This document shows positions 44,510 through 56,274 of a DNA stretch of 64,000 nt, one piece after another. Source of the stretch: Mesorhabditis belari (Eukaryota > Nematoda > Chromadorea > Rhabditida > Rhabditidae); NCBI GenBank assembly GCA_958450365.1, contig CAUEEP010000893.1, positions 831,501 to 895,500 of the forward strand. Direction: 5' to 3'. The first letter of the stretch is position 1. Each line of letters begins with the position of its first letter. Under the pieces are notes generated by a model. It made no database searches, was not told the DNA's origin, and saw nothing but the letters and a program-made list of their open reading frames with translations. A program made the translations under genes and the position numbers.

Positions 44510-45022
44510 AGGTTGATGCATAAGTCTTTTCATTTTTTCGTACTTCTGTTAAAAAGTAACAAATTCACCAATTAATCTATAGTTTGCTCTATAAAAAAAG
44601 TGTTTTTTTGTTGAATTTGCATCTTTTTAAATGAATTTCGGTTGACTTTCAAGCAAATTCGAGAGTGAAAAACGCCTTTTTCGTAAAAATCTATAAAAAA
44701 CTCTACGGAAAAATTGGCTCAATGAATTTCTCTGAAATTTTGGCGAAATATCAAACTTTTTTTCTCTATCTTTTATCTATTGACACGAAGATAGGTTTTC
44801 TTTAGCTAAGGTGTCTAAACCGCATCATCGAGTTAGCCCTTTTTGACTACCCGACTTCATACTCTCAAGAAAATCCAGGCATAAAATATTTTTAAACCCG
44901 TTTTAATGTTATTTTGCAGAAAAATAATTGGTTTTTCTAATGAAATCAACCGTAGTTTAATTGGTGCATTTGTTGGCTTGAAACGGCAGACGAAAAGGAA
45001 CGAAAAGACTTATGCATCGGCT
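44510..45022. mobile_element. Non-autonomous mariner-like element
   Basis: Terminal inverted repeats: GTTGATGCATAAGTCTTTTC on the left and GAAAAGACTTATGCATCGGC on the right, next to TA. The interior keeps short degenerate transposase-like words (AFFVKIYKKLYGKI) but no open frame. It abuts the foldback MITE ending at 44506. Confidence 0.75.
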
Positions 45023-45784
45023 AGCCGATGGTGATTGAAAGTTTTTTTTAATGAAACATTTGAAATACAATGCAGATTTATCTCACATGCAAATAAAAAA
45101 GTTGGGTTAATAGGACCAAATATTTTAACACCTCGGGAGGTAACTTCTGTTGCCAGATTCGAAAAATTAGGTCATCTAAATGAAAGTGAATTTTGCTTAA
45201 TATTTTTGCTTTATTAATTGCAAGTTTTATTCACTTTTCAACAATTTATTGCAAACATGTAATAAGCAAACAGGCTTAACAAGAAAAAATTAGTTAACAA
45301 CTTCCCGAAGGTGCAACACAACAAAATGCTAGAACAAAATCTAGAAGCTAGAACAAAATAAAGTGGGCTAAATTTCAGATTAAAACGCATCAATTCATAC
45401 ATATAACACGAAAAGGGCCGATAAAAAGCAACACGATATAATACATGTATAAAGAAAATAAAAAGAACATATAAGAAAATAAAGAAAATTTGTTAACAAG
45501 ATCAAATAAACCAGAAAAAAAAATCATTTGCAGGGCTGTTCCTGGAGCTGATTCTCCAAGCCAAGCCAAGCCAAACCCAAGGTTTTCGACAAAAATGTTG
45601 AATGTGGAAATTCGAGGCCAGGGCCATTGACTTTAGCTTGGCTTTTTGGTTTTTGATTTTTGGCTTTTGTGACATTTTCAAAGAGGAAACGAACCGAAAA
45701 ATAAAGATTTCTTTCTTTTTCACTATTCCCAACAAAATCATCCAAATCATCAAAAAACGTATTGTGCTTCCACAATTAAATAGT

Positions 45785-48281
45785 TTATTTGTTTGCTGGT
45801 TTCTGGCAGATATATCGTGCATTCCCCTGTCGTGCCACTTCTTCTGTTGCATGGTAGAAAATGATTTTCTGGTTGATATTTGTCGACTCATAGCACATCT
45901 AAAGAAATAAGTTCTAAAGAAAAGACACAAAATATCTAACCTGCCATGGAAATTATCTCCCCTAAAGTTCATTTTAAGAAAAATGATCCTCTAGATCCCG
46001 ATCCTCAAAGTGTAACCTTACGGTCAATACGGTAAAATGAATGAGACCCTGTGTGTCGATATTTTTTCCAAATCAAGGGGCGGGGCTATTCCTAGAACCG
46101 ATTCTCCAAAGCAAATCAAACAAAAGTCAGATTTCAGGCGAAAATCGGGATAGACTTAAAATTCGAGACCAAAGCTTTTTGGAACAGCCCTGCAAAAACA
46201 TTTGTAAGGAAGAAACGAACCGAATAATAGCGATTTTCGGTGTCCCTATTTGGCTTAAAGAAATCATCCGGAGTTCCATCACTGTATGTCCTCTTCCCAT
46301 CCACAAGCCGCAATCCGAACCAAACGTAGAAATCGGTGTCGTTGCATCCATTTTCTGGAGTCGCTTCTGGGTTATTTTTCGGAAACTCGAGCTGATCATT
46401 TCTAAAATTATTTTCGATTGAAGTCTAAATCAGATGGTCTAACAGGGCACCCAACAAACAAATCCTACGGGCTCTTCGAATCTCCTTCCCTTCAGTTAAT
46501 CGCCTGTCTCCCCGCTCCCTCCAAACACCAACCTTTGTTCCCTTGCCCTGTACATCATTTCTCTTTCTTTGCTCTCTTGAAAAACTTCTATTCTATACAC
46601 TTTTGAGGTCCGCGTCAGATTCTCCATTCTCAAAAGTTGTTGGAAAGTTTATACCTTTCTCTTAATAGTTTTATGCACTTTCCCAAAAAAAGCAATAGTC
46701 AAAATCGACTTTACTTCTAATGTCAAAATGGCTTTTTCTCAATTTCTTGAATTTGGCTGGATGCCATAGTAAATCTTTACTTTTCATAAATTCCAGCTCA
46801 ACTTTTGAATGGATCGACGCCAAGTGGGCATCGCTTCTTGTACAGTCCTCCTCGGCTGTTTCCCACTTATACTTGTTCAACTCTCCCTCGTCATTGTAAG
46901 TGAATTCCTCAAAAAATACAATAACATGACTGTAATTTTTGTTGCTTACATAATAGAAGTAGCAGGAGTCAGTTTCCTTTAAATACATCCACCCAAGACG
47001 GCATTTCCCTTTGAATGATCGAGGGACTGGACAAGCGGAGGGCTTTTTATCGGAGTTTCTGGAAATTTTACTTCATGAACGTTGAAAGAAAATTTTATTA
47101 GTCTTATCTAATTAAAAAATTTTTTAAGAATAAGTTTAATTCCTCACTTTTCCGACTCCAGGAGCACAACTTTTTTCTTTGTTTCGACAAGTTGAGCTTC
47201 TGTTGTACTTCTAAAGTTTACAAATAAATAAAAAAGTTACATTTGGATGAGAAATAACTAAACTGTGACCAAATTCGCAATTGAACTTCTCACTTTTCTG
47301 TTTCCAATCTCTCAATAAGTGTTATTGCTTTTTTGTGCTCAGCATCGACTGTGAGTCTAAATTCGATTTTCATTTTCTTTTTCTTCTCCACCCACTTCTC
47401 CTCCTTTAGCGCCTTGTTATTGGCCACACAGATGGTCAGATTTTGTTTGAAGACTTCACAATCACTTCTAAACAAAAGAAAAACTGATTTGATGAATCAC
47501 TTTTTTTAATCTCTAATGGGCTTTCCAACTATCATTTTTTTAATCTCAAAAGAGCTCATTGTCATGGCTTTATGGACATTTTACATATGTAAGAAAGGGA
47601 CTGAAAGGAAAATAAAGGAAAAAAGAAATTTCAAAAACCGACTTGCTGTCGATGAGAAGCGTCAACCTCTCCCTAAAAAGTTGATTTTTGATTTCATTGT
47701 TCAAAATCTTCACCCACGCATTAGCCCGGCAAATCTTCAACAGGTCAACTGCTTGTTTTTCATCATCTTGTGAAGCAGCCCTCAATTTTGGATTTTTTAA
47801 GAAACTCTAACAAAAACTTACAAATTTCGAGCCTTTCGTGACAATGGACTGTGAAATGGTGTCGAGTTGAAGCTGGAATTTTGGCTTTCACAAGTGATTT
47901 GATGGAAATTCGGCTAAGTTTGATCAAATCTTCAATTTTCTTGGACTTTTTAATCAGACTTTAATAAGACTAGTTTTCTGATTCAAATTAAAAATTCAAA
48001 TCGAAATCTTACTCGAAATTATAAGACTTTAATAAGACTATTCCCTGGTTCAAATTAAATTTTTAAATCGAAACCTTCCCAAAAATGACTCACCTCTTTT
48101 CAACAAGTAAGGTACCAATAATTCCGAGAAAAATTCCAATGAATGTAGCAAACAAAAGACTTTTGGTGTTATACGTTTTTCGAGTGTGGGTTTTTGATCT
48201 AGAATTTACGAAAAAGTGAAAAAGTGAAACTGATTCAACTTACGGTGATTGGGCCGGCAATTCGAATTGTTCAAAACCCAT
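45785..48281 (-). CDS. Type II transmembrane C-type lectin, tandem copy A
   Basis: In-phase N-terminal exons: 48281-48244, 48198-48094, 47467-47294, 47210-47148, then from 47058. A cytoplasmic tail (MGFEQFELPAQSP) and signal anchor (SLLFATFIGIFLGIIGTLLV) lead to a stalk (SDCEVFKQNLTICVANNK, WVEKKKKMKIEF, HKKAITLIERLETEK) of coiled-coil character, then a C-type lectin domain: CPVPRSFKGKCRLGWMYL, DSCYFYYVSN, WETAEEDCTRSDAHLASIHS, FYVWFGLRLVDGKRTYSDGT PDD. The last exon (45898-45785) reads CYESTNINQKIIFYHATE and GNARYICQKPANK-stop. The domain's middle splice junctions are unresolved. No EPN/QPD sugar motif seen. Such lectins are often immune or surface proteins, ligand unknown. A BTB-like ORF sits in one intron. 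Confidence 0.75.
47570..47850 (-). other. Intronic BTB/BACK-like ORF fragment, copy A
   Basis: In the lectin's second intron the minus frame encodes DEKQAVDLLKICRANAWVKI, then LNNEIKNQLFRERLTLLIDS. The spacing resembles the end of a BTB domain (LLxxAxxxxVxxL...KLxLLxDxx). Conserved in the third lectin unit (59498-59812), absent from the second. Could be an exon of another gene or an alternative exon; the direct lectin exons splice in phase without it. Confidence 0.35.
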
Positions 48282-48479
48282 TTTCAAGATCGAAATGAAT
48301 CCATGGGAAATCGAGGGTTTAAGATCGAAAAAATATTGTTACAAAACGAATTGCTTTTGTTTGTTTTTGTTTTACCAGAGAATGCTTTGGGAGAAATGCT
48401 GGGGGAGATTGTTGCCGAAAAGAAAAAAACCTCGGAGGGTATCTCGGCTAACTGATTGATTGTCTTTGGCTTTTCGATC

Positions 48480-49300
48480 GAAGATCAGATTTGCCATAAA
48501 ATCCTATGAAAATTACCTTATCAAAAAATTCTCAAAGAGAAAAGTTTACATTTGTTTTGTCTTGCTCCTACGAAAATCTTGCCTAAAAATCTAAAATCAT
48601 GATGGTAATATTACAAGATTGAAGCTTTCTGAGGTGATAGTAACACATTGATGATTGCCAAAGATGGAGAAACTGATCGAACATTTATTTTTATATAAAC
48701 CTTTTTCGCATTTCACGATTCGGATTCGAGATATTCAATTGCATATGTCAGTAACAAGACTTACCCTGAGTATAGCCTGGCTTGAGCCGCCTACAAAAAT
48801 TTTCTAAGCTTCTGATGCCATGAAAACTATTGATATCTTTCTCGTTTTTCTAGTTGATTTTCATTGAATCTCTTCGGGGAGAATTTCTATTGTTCCAAAG
48901 TCGTTTTGTTATGGGTAATTTTGTCACTTATTTTAAGTCAGTCTTGAAAGTTTTAGATTTTTAAGCAAGATTTTAGTAAGAGCAAGACAAAACAAATGGA
49001 AACTCTCTTCTCTTTGAGAATTATGTCTTTTAGTTGTAAAAGCATTAATTGTACTCTTGAAAATTCATTACCATTGGAGACTCCGGAAAAGAGAGTACAA
49101 GCCGACCCATAAAAACACTAGGAAATTGAAAATTAAGTACATACGATTCAAATCTATTAGAGATTAGGCAAATAATGTAAAGTACTTTATTTTAGTATAG
49201 TTGTTGTTATCGTTATTGTTGTTGTTGTTTAGTTTTTCGATTGTAAGCCATTCTGCAGGTAATTTTCTTGTCACTTATTTAACTCAGGTCTGGCCCCGGG
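48480..49300. repeat. Lectin-unit flanking repeat
   Basis: Shared in direct orientation with 54130-54410 and 60300-61090 (AAAGTTTACATTTGTTTTGTCTTGC, CACATTGATGATTG, TTTTTCGCATTTCACGA). Its distal part (48784-49240) reappears inverted at the right edge of the window. Confidence 0.7.
49200..49235. repeat. GTT trinucleotide tract
   Basis: TTGTTGTTATCGTTATTGTTGTTGTTGTT. Its inverted counterpart at 63720-63755 is an AAC tract. Confidence 0.85.
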
Positions 49301-50030
49301 CAGGCATGAAGATTTGGCTTTAGGAACAGCCTTGTTTCGGTTTTTGTGTCAATCATTTCCGTATTTGTACTATACGGGTGGTCAAGTTAATGAAGAAAGG
49401 ACCGGTTGATATTGATCGAAATTTACGACTTAACTTGTCTCAAATCGTTACAGCAGTTCAGGTTGGGGTAAATTGAATAAAAATTAGCTTCAAATTCAAT
49501 TTCCAGATAATCAGATCCCTTTCAGTTGATTGAGCGGAGCCGAGAATTTGAATAAAGTTGTTTATGGAATCTTTTATGGAATCGATTTCTTCATTTGTCA
49601 ACAAGATTCAACGTTTGTTTTCCTAAACAGAAACCGTGGAATTTGACTAATTTTTGGCCTTCTAGATCTAAAGATTTAAAGTTTATGTACCTGTACATTT
49701 AATTTTTTCTTTTAATTTCTTTTACGACCCTACTCAAGCTGTGTACTTGGCTTCATATTTGAAATGAAACCCGGGAAAACAATCCGAACAAATGGCCCTT
49801 ATTAAGGGCTCTTGAATGTTCAAATAACCTTTTTGTGAATTCAGGCGACACTTTAAAGCCTGATTTTTTCTTGGAACATTCTCCTGAATAAATAGGACCC
49901 AGGCAAGTTGGGTAATTGAGCCGGCTCAAAAAAAACCGTTGTTCTACCTAAAGATCTTGTTCTATCCGCCACGAACTTCTTACATTTCAACAACTAAAAA
50001 TTTGTGAGAATACAAGCTTGTTGGAATTTA
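49300..50030. other. Non-coding stretch
   Basis: No exons supported. Part of it (about 49690-49750, TTTCTTTTACGACCCTACTC) recurs at 54545-54610. Confidence 0.35.
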
Positions 50031-50031
50031 G

Positions 50032-50120
50032 AATAATACTGTTTTAGAATAATAGAATTTAGAATAATAGAATTTAGAATAATAGAATTTAGAATAATAG
50101 AATTTAGAATAATACTGTTT
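50032..50120. repeat. Short tandem repeat (AATTTAGAATAATAG)
   Basis: About five units of 14-15 bases ending in a diverged AATACTGTTT unit. Directly precedes a MITE fragment. Confidence 0.85.
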
Positions 50121-50135
50121 CTCTAGCGTTTAAAA

Positions 50136-50254
50136 TACCGTATTTTCTCTAATAGTAGTGCACCCTGTGCGTTGCCTAAATTACTCGAAATCTCGAAAAC
50201 CGCTCATCGATGTAGGGAAGAACCTATCGATGTGGGATCGGAAAATTTTCAAGA
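50136..50254. mobile_element. Half MITE (TACCGTATTTTCTCTA family)
   Basis: Reverse-orientation match to the right half of 10464-10685, including AACCTATCGATGTGGGATCG. It interrupts the Tc1-like copy that follows. Confidence 0.7.
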
Positions 50255-51265
50255 TGGTTTTCAGGATGTTTTCATAAGCAGCTGCACCCATAATACCATT
50301 GATTCTGACAAGTGGACCGACACCGTATCGTGAAAAACAACCTAAATTCAAATAAGCGCAGTTGATAATAGAGGTAACCAACTCCAAACGAGAACTGATC
50401 CATCGCCGTGTTTGACTGTTGGAATTTGATACTTTGGATTGTTTCTTTGATTAATTGGACGTCTAATGTATCGAATTTCATTGGTGAAAAAGGGCTCATA
50501 TTTGCTTTCGTCACTCCACAATACATCACTCCAATCATCAGCCGACCAGTCTTTGTACTTCTTGGCAAACTCGAGCCGAGCCTTTACGTTCTTGTCAGAA
50601 ATCAACGGCTTTCGAGATGGACAAATTCCTTTGAGTTCTTGTCTCCTAAATAGCAACATTTTATTGCTTTCTAAACCAGCAAATTACTTTAAGATACGCT
50701 TAGCTGTCGCTTTGGAAAGCGAAACTCCATAGCTTGACTCGGCATCGCGACGTAGATCAGCTGAATTGAGGATTCTTCTTAAATGGTCGCACAAGTGTCC
50801 TCTCATCACGTTCATCCAGTTTAGCTCGTCTCCCCTTTGTTGATGCTCGTTTCACATTTCCGGAAAACTTACATTTGTTATAAATCTTGGTTACTGTTGA
50901 ATGGGTGACACCGAATGTTGTGGCAACTTCTTGACGGCTCTTTCCTCGATTTACTTCAGCCACAATTAGTTCTTTATCATACTCGGTCAAATTCGAACGA
51001 TTTGGCATCATAAAATTAAAAATGTATTGTTATTTTTGGAATTGTACCAAACCTTTGGACCCCTAAAAAGGGTGTTCCAAAAAAAAGTGCAAGACAAAAA
51101 AAGATCAAATATCAAATAAAATCAAGTAGATATTCAGAAAGTTCACAAAAAATGCGACCAAAAATAGTTTTTAAAGTAAAAAAAATTGGATGTATTTAAC
51201 GCTAGTTACATCGAGTTGAAGTTGCCGGAAGGTGATTGTTCAAAACTTTTCGACTCTACTGTATA
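50255..51265 (-). pseudogene. Inactive Tc1-like transposase (copy 2)
   Basis: The minus-strand start at 51009 reads PNRSNLTEYDKELIVAEVN, then SRQEVATTFGVTHSTVTKIY: the first helix-turn-helix. A second DNA-binding part (KATAKRIL) follows after a frameshift. The first catalytic motif is present (SDVLWSDESKYEPF), as is KYQIPTVKHGDGSVLVW. The frame then shifts, GVGPLVRINGIMG can be read, and the rest, including the second Asp and the Glu, is replaced by a MITE half. The upstream end (TACAGTAGAGTCGAAAAGTT on the minus strand, at about 51262) abuts a lectin-exon relic at TA. Confidence 0.75.
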
Positions 51266-51737
51266 GCACATCTAAAGGAAAGAAATCGCTCATTTATATC
51301 TTAAAAATATGCAAATTTTGTGTTAACTAGACTTTGAACATTCTCTAAACTAAACTGTTTTGCTCTCTTGTCGACAGATCACCTATGCCATCACTTCGTC
51401 CAAATGAAACAGCGTGTGTGCTTATAAAGAAAATTTGTTAAAAAGATCAAATAAACCAGAAAAATTTTTTTTTTGCAGGGCTGTTACTGGAGCTGATTCT
51501 TCAAGCCAAGCCCAGCCAAACTCAAGGTTTTCAACAAAAATGTTGAATGTTGAAATTCTAGGTCAAAGCCATTGACTCTAGCTTGGCTTTTTGGTTTTTG
51601 GTTTTTGGCTTTTGTGACACTCGTAAAGAGGAAACGAACCGAAAAATAAAGATTTCTTTCTTTTCCACTATTCCCAACAAAATCATCCGGTGTCCAAATC
51701 ATCAAAAAAACATATTGTGCTTCCACAATTAAACAGT

Positions 51738-53941
51738 TTATTTGTTCGCGGGTTTCTGGCAGATATATCGTGCATTCCCTCGTCGCGCCACTTCTTCTGT
51801 TGCATGGTAGAAAATGGCTTTTCGGTTGATGTTTGTCGACTCATAGCACATCTAAAGAAATAAGTTCCAAAGAAAAGACATAAAATATATAACCCTGTCA
51901 TGGAAATTATCTCCCCTAAAGTTCATTTTAAGAAAAATGAATTATGGTTCTCTAGATCCCGATCCTCAAAGTGTAACCTTGCGGTCAATATGGTAAAATG
52001 AGATCCTGTGTGTCGATAATTTTTCCGAATAAACAAAAAAGATGTTATTTGCGGGGCTGTTCCTTGCGGAGCCGATTCTCCAGAGCAAACCAAGCAAAAG
52101 TCAGATTTCTGCCGAAATCGGGAATAAACTTAAAATTCGGGACCAAAGCTCTTTGGAACAGCCTTGCAAGAACATTTGTAAGGAAGAAACGAACCGAATA
52201 ATAGCGATTTCCGACGTCCCTACTTGTCCCAACGAAATCATCCGGAGTTCCATCACTGTACGTCCTCTTCCCATCCACACGCCGCAATCCGAACCAAACG
52301 TAGAAATTGGTGCCGGCGCATCCATCTGCTGGAGTCGCTTGTGGGTTATTTTTTCGGAAACTCGAGCTGATCATTTCTAAAATTATTTTCGATTGAAGTC
52401 CAAATCAGATGGTATAACAAGCACCCAACAAACAAATCCTACGCGCTCTTCGAATAATCTTTTCTTCAGTTAAGCCTGTCTCCCCTCTTTCTCCAAACGC
52501 CAACCTTTGTCCCCTTGCTTCCCCTAAACCCTGTCCAATTGTCCAATTGTCCATTCTCAAAAGTTGATGAAAGTTGATACCTTTCTCTTGTTAGTTTCAT
52601 GCACTTTCCCCAAAAAAGCAATTGTCAAAATCGACTTTACTTCCGATGTCAAGATGGCTTTTTCTCAATTTCTTGAATTCAATTCGGCTGGATGCCATAG
52701 TAAAGCTTTACTTTTCATAAATTCCTGCTCAACATTTGAATGGATGGACGCCAAGTGGGCACCGCTTCTTGTGCAGTCTTTCTCGGCTGTTTCCCACTTA
52801 TACTTGTTCAACTGTCCCTCATCATTGTAAGTGGAAATGTTAAAATGGTTTTTTCTCAATTTTTTGAATTCGGCTGGATGCCATAGTAAATCTTTACTTC
52901 TCATAAATTTCCGCTCAACATTTGAATGGATCGACGCCAAGTGGGCACCGCTTCTTGTACAGTCCTCCTCGGCTGTTTCCCACTTATACGTGTTCAACTC
53001 TCCCTCGTCATTGTAAGTGATTTCCTCAAAAAATACAATAATATAACTGTAATTTTTGTTGCTTACATGATAAAAGTAACAGGAGTCAGTTGCCTCTAAA
53101 TACGTCCACCCAAGACGGCATTTCCCTTCAAATGATGGAGGAACTGGACAAGCCGAGGACTTTTTGTCGGAGTTTCTGGAAATTTTACTTCCTGAACATT
53201 TCAAGTTTAATTCCTCACTTTTCCGACTCCAAGAGCACAACTTTTTTCTTGGTTTCGACAAGTTGAGCTTCTGTTGTACCTCTAAAGTTTACAAATAAAT
53301 AAAAAAGTTGCATTTGAATTAAAAAAAAGATTATGACCAAATCCTCAATTGAACTTCTCACTTTTCTGTTTCCAATCTCTGAATAAGTGTCTGTGCTTTT
53401 TTGTGCTCAGCATCGGCTGTGAGCCTAAATTGGATTTTCATTTTCTTTTTCTTCTCCACCCACTTCTCCTCCTTTAACACCTTGTTATTGGCCGCACAGA
53501 TGGTCAGATTTTGTTTGAAAACTTCACAATCACTTCTAAACAAAAGAAAAATTGATTTGACGAATCATTTTTAAAAATCTCTAATGGACTTTCCAACTAC
53601 CATTTATTTTATTCTCATTCTCCAAAGAGCTCATTGTCATGTTCTTTATGAACATTTTACATTTTTCTTGGACTTTTATAATAAGATTTTAATAAGACTA
53701 TTCTCTGGTTCAAATTCAAAATTCAGATTGAAACCTTCCCAAAAATTACTCACCGCTTTTCAACAAGTAAGTTGCCAATAATTCCGAGAAAAATTCCAAT
53801 AAATATACCAAACAAAAGACTTTTGATGTTATACGGCTTTGGAGTGAGGGTTTTTGATCTAGAATTTAAGAAAAAGTGAAAAAGTTAAACTGATTAAACT
53901 CACGGTGATTGGGGCGGCAATTCGCATTGTTCAAAACCCAT
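51738..53941 (-). CDS. Type II transmembrane C-type lectin, tandem copy B
   Basis: Same architecture as copy A: tail MGFEQCELPPQSP, signal anchor, stalk (SDCEVFKQNLTICAANNK), then the lectin domain (CPVPPSFEGKCRLGWTYLEA, FYHVSNKNYSYIIVFFEE, WETAEEDCTRSGAHLASIHS), the WFGLRRVDGKRTYSDGTPDD exon near 52200-52320, and the last exon CYESTNINRKAIFYHATEEV...ICQKPANK-stop at 51738. About 180 bases coding for TYNDEGxLNxYKWETAExDC to WHPAE are duplicated in tandem (52653-52832 and 52842-53016) in an open frame, a possible internal repeat or a broken exon. The intronic BTB-like ORF of copies A and C is missing. Probably functional or recently so. Confidence 0.7.
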
Positions 53942-54425
53942 TTTCCAGATCGAAATCAATCCATGGAAAATCGAGGCTTTAAGATCGAAACTATTGTTAC
54001 AAAACAAATTGTTTTTGTTTGTTTTTGTTTTGCCAGAAAAGAAATTGTTTTGCCAGAAAATGCTTTTGGAGAAATGTTGGGAAATCTCTGAGGGTATCTC
54101 TGCTAACTGATTGTTTTTGGCTTTTCGATTGTCAAAGATAAGATTTCGCCATAAAATTACCTTATCAAGAAATTCTCAAAGAGAAAAGTTTACATTTGTT
54201 TTGTCTTGCTCCTACGAAAATCTTGCCTAAAAATCTGAAACCATGATGGTAAAATTACAAGATTGAAGCTTTCTGAGGTGATAGTAACACATTGATGATT
54301 GCCAAAGGTGAAGAAACTGGTCGAACATTTATTTTTAATAAGCCTTTTTCGCATTTCACGACTGGGATTCGAGATATTCGATTGCATATGTCAGCAACAA
54401 GACCTACCGGAAACGTTATTTTTTG

Positions 54426-54503
54426 GGTTCGGTTTCGGTTTCGGTTAACCGAGCCGAACCGAAAAACTAATCTTTTCGGTTCAACCGAACCGAACCGAAG
54501 CGA
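54426..54503. repeat. TTCGGT-rich palindromic tract
   Basis: Runs of TTCGGT / TCGGTTAACCGA / ACCGAACCGAA make a strong imperfect hairpin. Confined to the second lectin unit; the same position in units 1 and 3 lacks it. Confidence 0.8.
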
Positions 54504-54679
54504 AATTCGATGACGTGCGACAAAGTGAACCAATGCAATTTGTGTAGTTTATGTAGTTTATGTACATTTAATTTTTTTCTTTTAGTTTCTTTTACGACCC
54601 TACTCAAGCTGTGTAATTGGCTTTGTAATTCGAAAAAAGTACTAACACTGTACTTCCTAATTTCTAAATGATGACTAAC

Positions 54680-54795
54680 TTGTCCCTCTCGATCATTCGC
54701 CACCACATTAAACGTGTAATTGCCCGAGATGAGCGAGATTTTCGAGAAAATATCCCCATGCAATGGGGAGACATCAAAATGCGATGACTCGGGAT
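54680..54795 (-). pseudogene. Isolated cadherin-repeat exon fragment
   Basis: The minus strand reads SSHFDVSPLHGDIFSKISLI then SGNYTFNVVANDREGQ with a GTTAGT donor. The pattern F-x-V...G-x-I...L-x-x-x-Y-x-F-x-V-x-A-x-D is the end of a cadherin domain. Nothing else of a cadherin is visible nearby, so it is a translocated exon or relic. Confidence 0.5.
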
Positions 54796-54953
54796 AAATT
54801 TAATGTAAATTACGCCAAACTCTGTTTTTTTTTATTTTTGCACTGAATATTCAGTTGGTTAGGCTGAATAACTTGACAGTAAATATATAAAAAGCATTTT
54901 GCAACAAAGTTCATTTTATATTTCCTCGATTTTTTTTCTTTGCAATCGCGCAA

Positions 54954-55154
54954 TTGTTTTTCAAAAGAAAAGCATTCTGGATTTTGTCTGTCTTTGCTTG
55001 CACCATTTTGTTTGTTTACTTTCATTTGTTTTGCTATAGGGATAAACTGTTTCAACTTAAGTTCGAACTTACGTACTCCAGCATCTTTTTTAGAAAATGG
55101 GACGCAATGTGGAATCTGAGTATCGGCATCATTGGCAAAAATGGCAAAATGTAA
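54954..55154 (+). other. Possible signal-anchor exon
   Basis: The frame reads FFKRKAFWILSVFACTILFV then YFHLFCYRDKL: basic residues then a hydrophobic segment, as in type II membrane protein N-termini. No ATG at the start of the frame and no extension found. Confidence 0.2.
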
Positions 55155-55379
55155 ATACTGCGAAACGACGTACAAATATCGACCAGCAATCGAAAGAGAC
55201 ACTTGGAGAGATAGCATGCAAATAAATTGGGAACATTAGTATCTTGTTGTTGACTAGTGTTATTAACAACGCTGTTTTTTAGCTTACTTCTAACAAAGAG
55301 GTCGCAATAAAACATATCCCGGTTGTGTGATTTCCAAAGCTGAGCGAAAACTCGAAGAATCTATCTAAGATATATTGAA

Positions 55380-56198
55380 TATACAGTGGTCCACAAAAGT
55401 ATTGTCCCATTGCCATCCAAAAGTTTCTTTCGGACGAGAATCTTGCAAAAAAACGATATTCCCAAAAAGTGTAGGGTATTTTGCTTACCCACAATACTTT
55501 ACTTTTCAAGATTATAAGACTTATCCGTATACATTGCATAAAAATTAAAGTATAAAACTTTGACTTTGCACGGACATATCGAAGTTGGACGACACGTGAT
55601 TGGGCGAAAGTGTTATTTACCGATGAGACAAAAATCAATCTATTTCACGCGGATGGAAACCATCTTATTCGGCGACCGACTGGAAAGCGATACGCATTCA
55701 AGTACATTCGGCCTACCGTGAAATTCAACGGCGGAAACATAATGTAAGAACTTTTTTAGTATTTTGTTATCTAAATTTTTTTCTATAGGAGCGATGTCTC
55801 GAACTCCAGTAGGTCCGTTAGTGAACGTGAACTCGACGATGGATGCTGTGACTTACAAGAATATTATGGAGACCCAAATGCTTCCCTTTGCCAATCAAAC
55901 GATGGGACGGTTGGTGACACTTCAAAATGGTACCAGAGCTCGGATGGTTTGCGGCAAATCGTGTTAAATTGATCAATCCACCTCCCTACTCACCGGATCT
56001 CAATCCAATTGAACATTTGTGGTCATTTGTGAAGTCGCGCCTCAAGGGAAAGAAATTCGATTCGAAGGCCGCCTTATGGGTTCACATTCAACGTCTTTGG
56101 GCCACCATCCGCCCAAGTCTTTTGAAAAATCTCGTGGATTCCATGCCGAATCGACTCAATGAAGTAATGAAAGCAAAAGGAGGACCAACCAAGTATTG
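55380..56198 (+). pseudogene. Inactive Tc1-like transposase (copy 3)
   Basis: Starts with a Tc1-type terminus (ACAGTGGTCCACAAAAGTAT). The DNA-binding N-terminus is absent. The core begins DWAKVLFTDETKINLFHADG (first catalytic Asp), an intron-like gap follows, then SRTPVGPLVNVNSTMDAVTY. The stretch that should hold the second Asp (DNDPKHTS-like) is deleted to GDTSK, and the frame shifts into WFAANRVKLINPPPYSPDLN and PIEHLWSFVKSRLKG (catalytic Glu). It ends MKAKGGPTKY-stop. Clearly dead. Different subfamily from copies 1 and 2. Confidence 0.8.
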
Positions 56199-56274
56199 AT
56201 TTTAAAAAGTTGCTTTAAAGCAAGGAAATTGCAATTCCAAACGAAAATGTAAGAATACTTTTTTACTTGTAATC

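Noticed and set aside
51998..52380. Plus-strand frames of about 70-110 residues repeated at 46041 and 58567
   Set aside because: Antisense to the lectin-domain exon that reads WFGLRRVDGKRTYSDGT on the minus strand.
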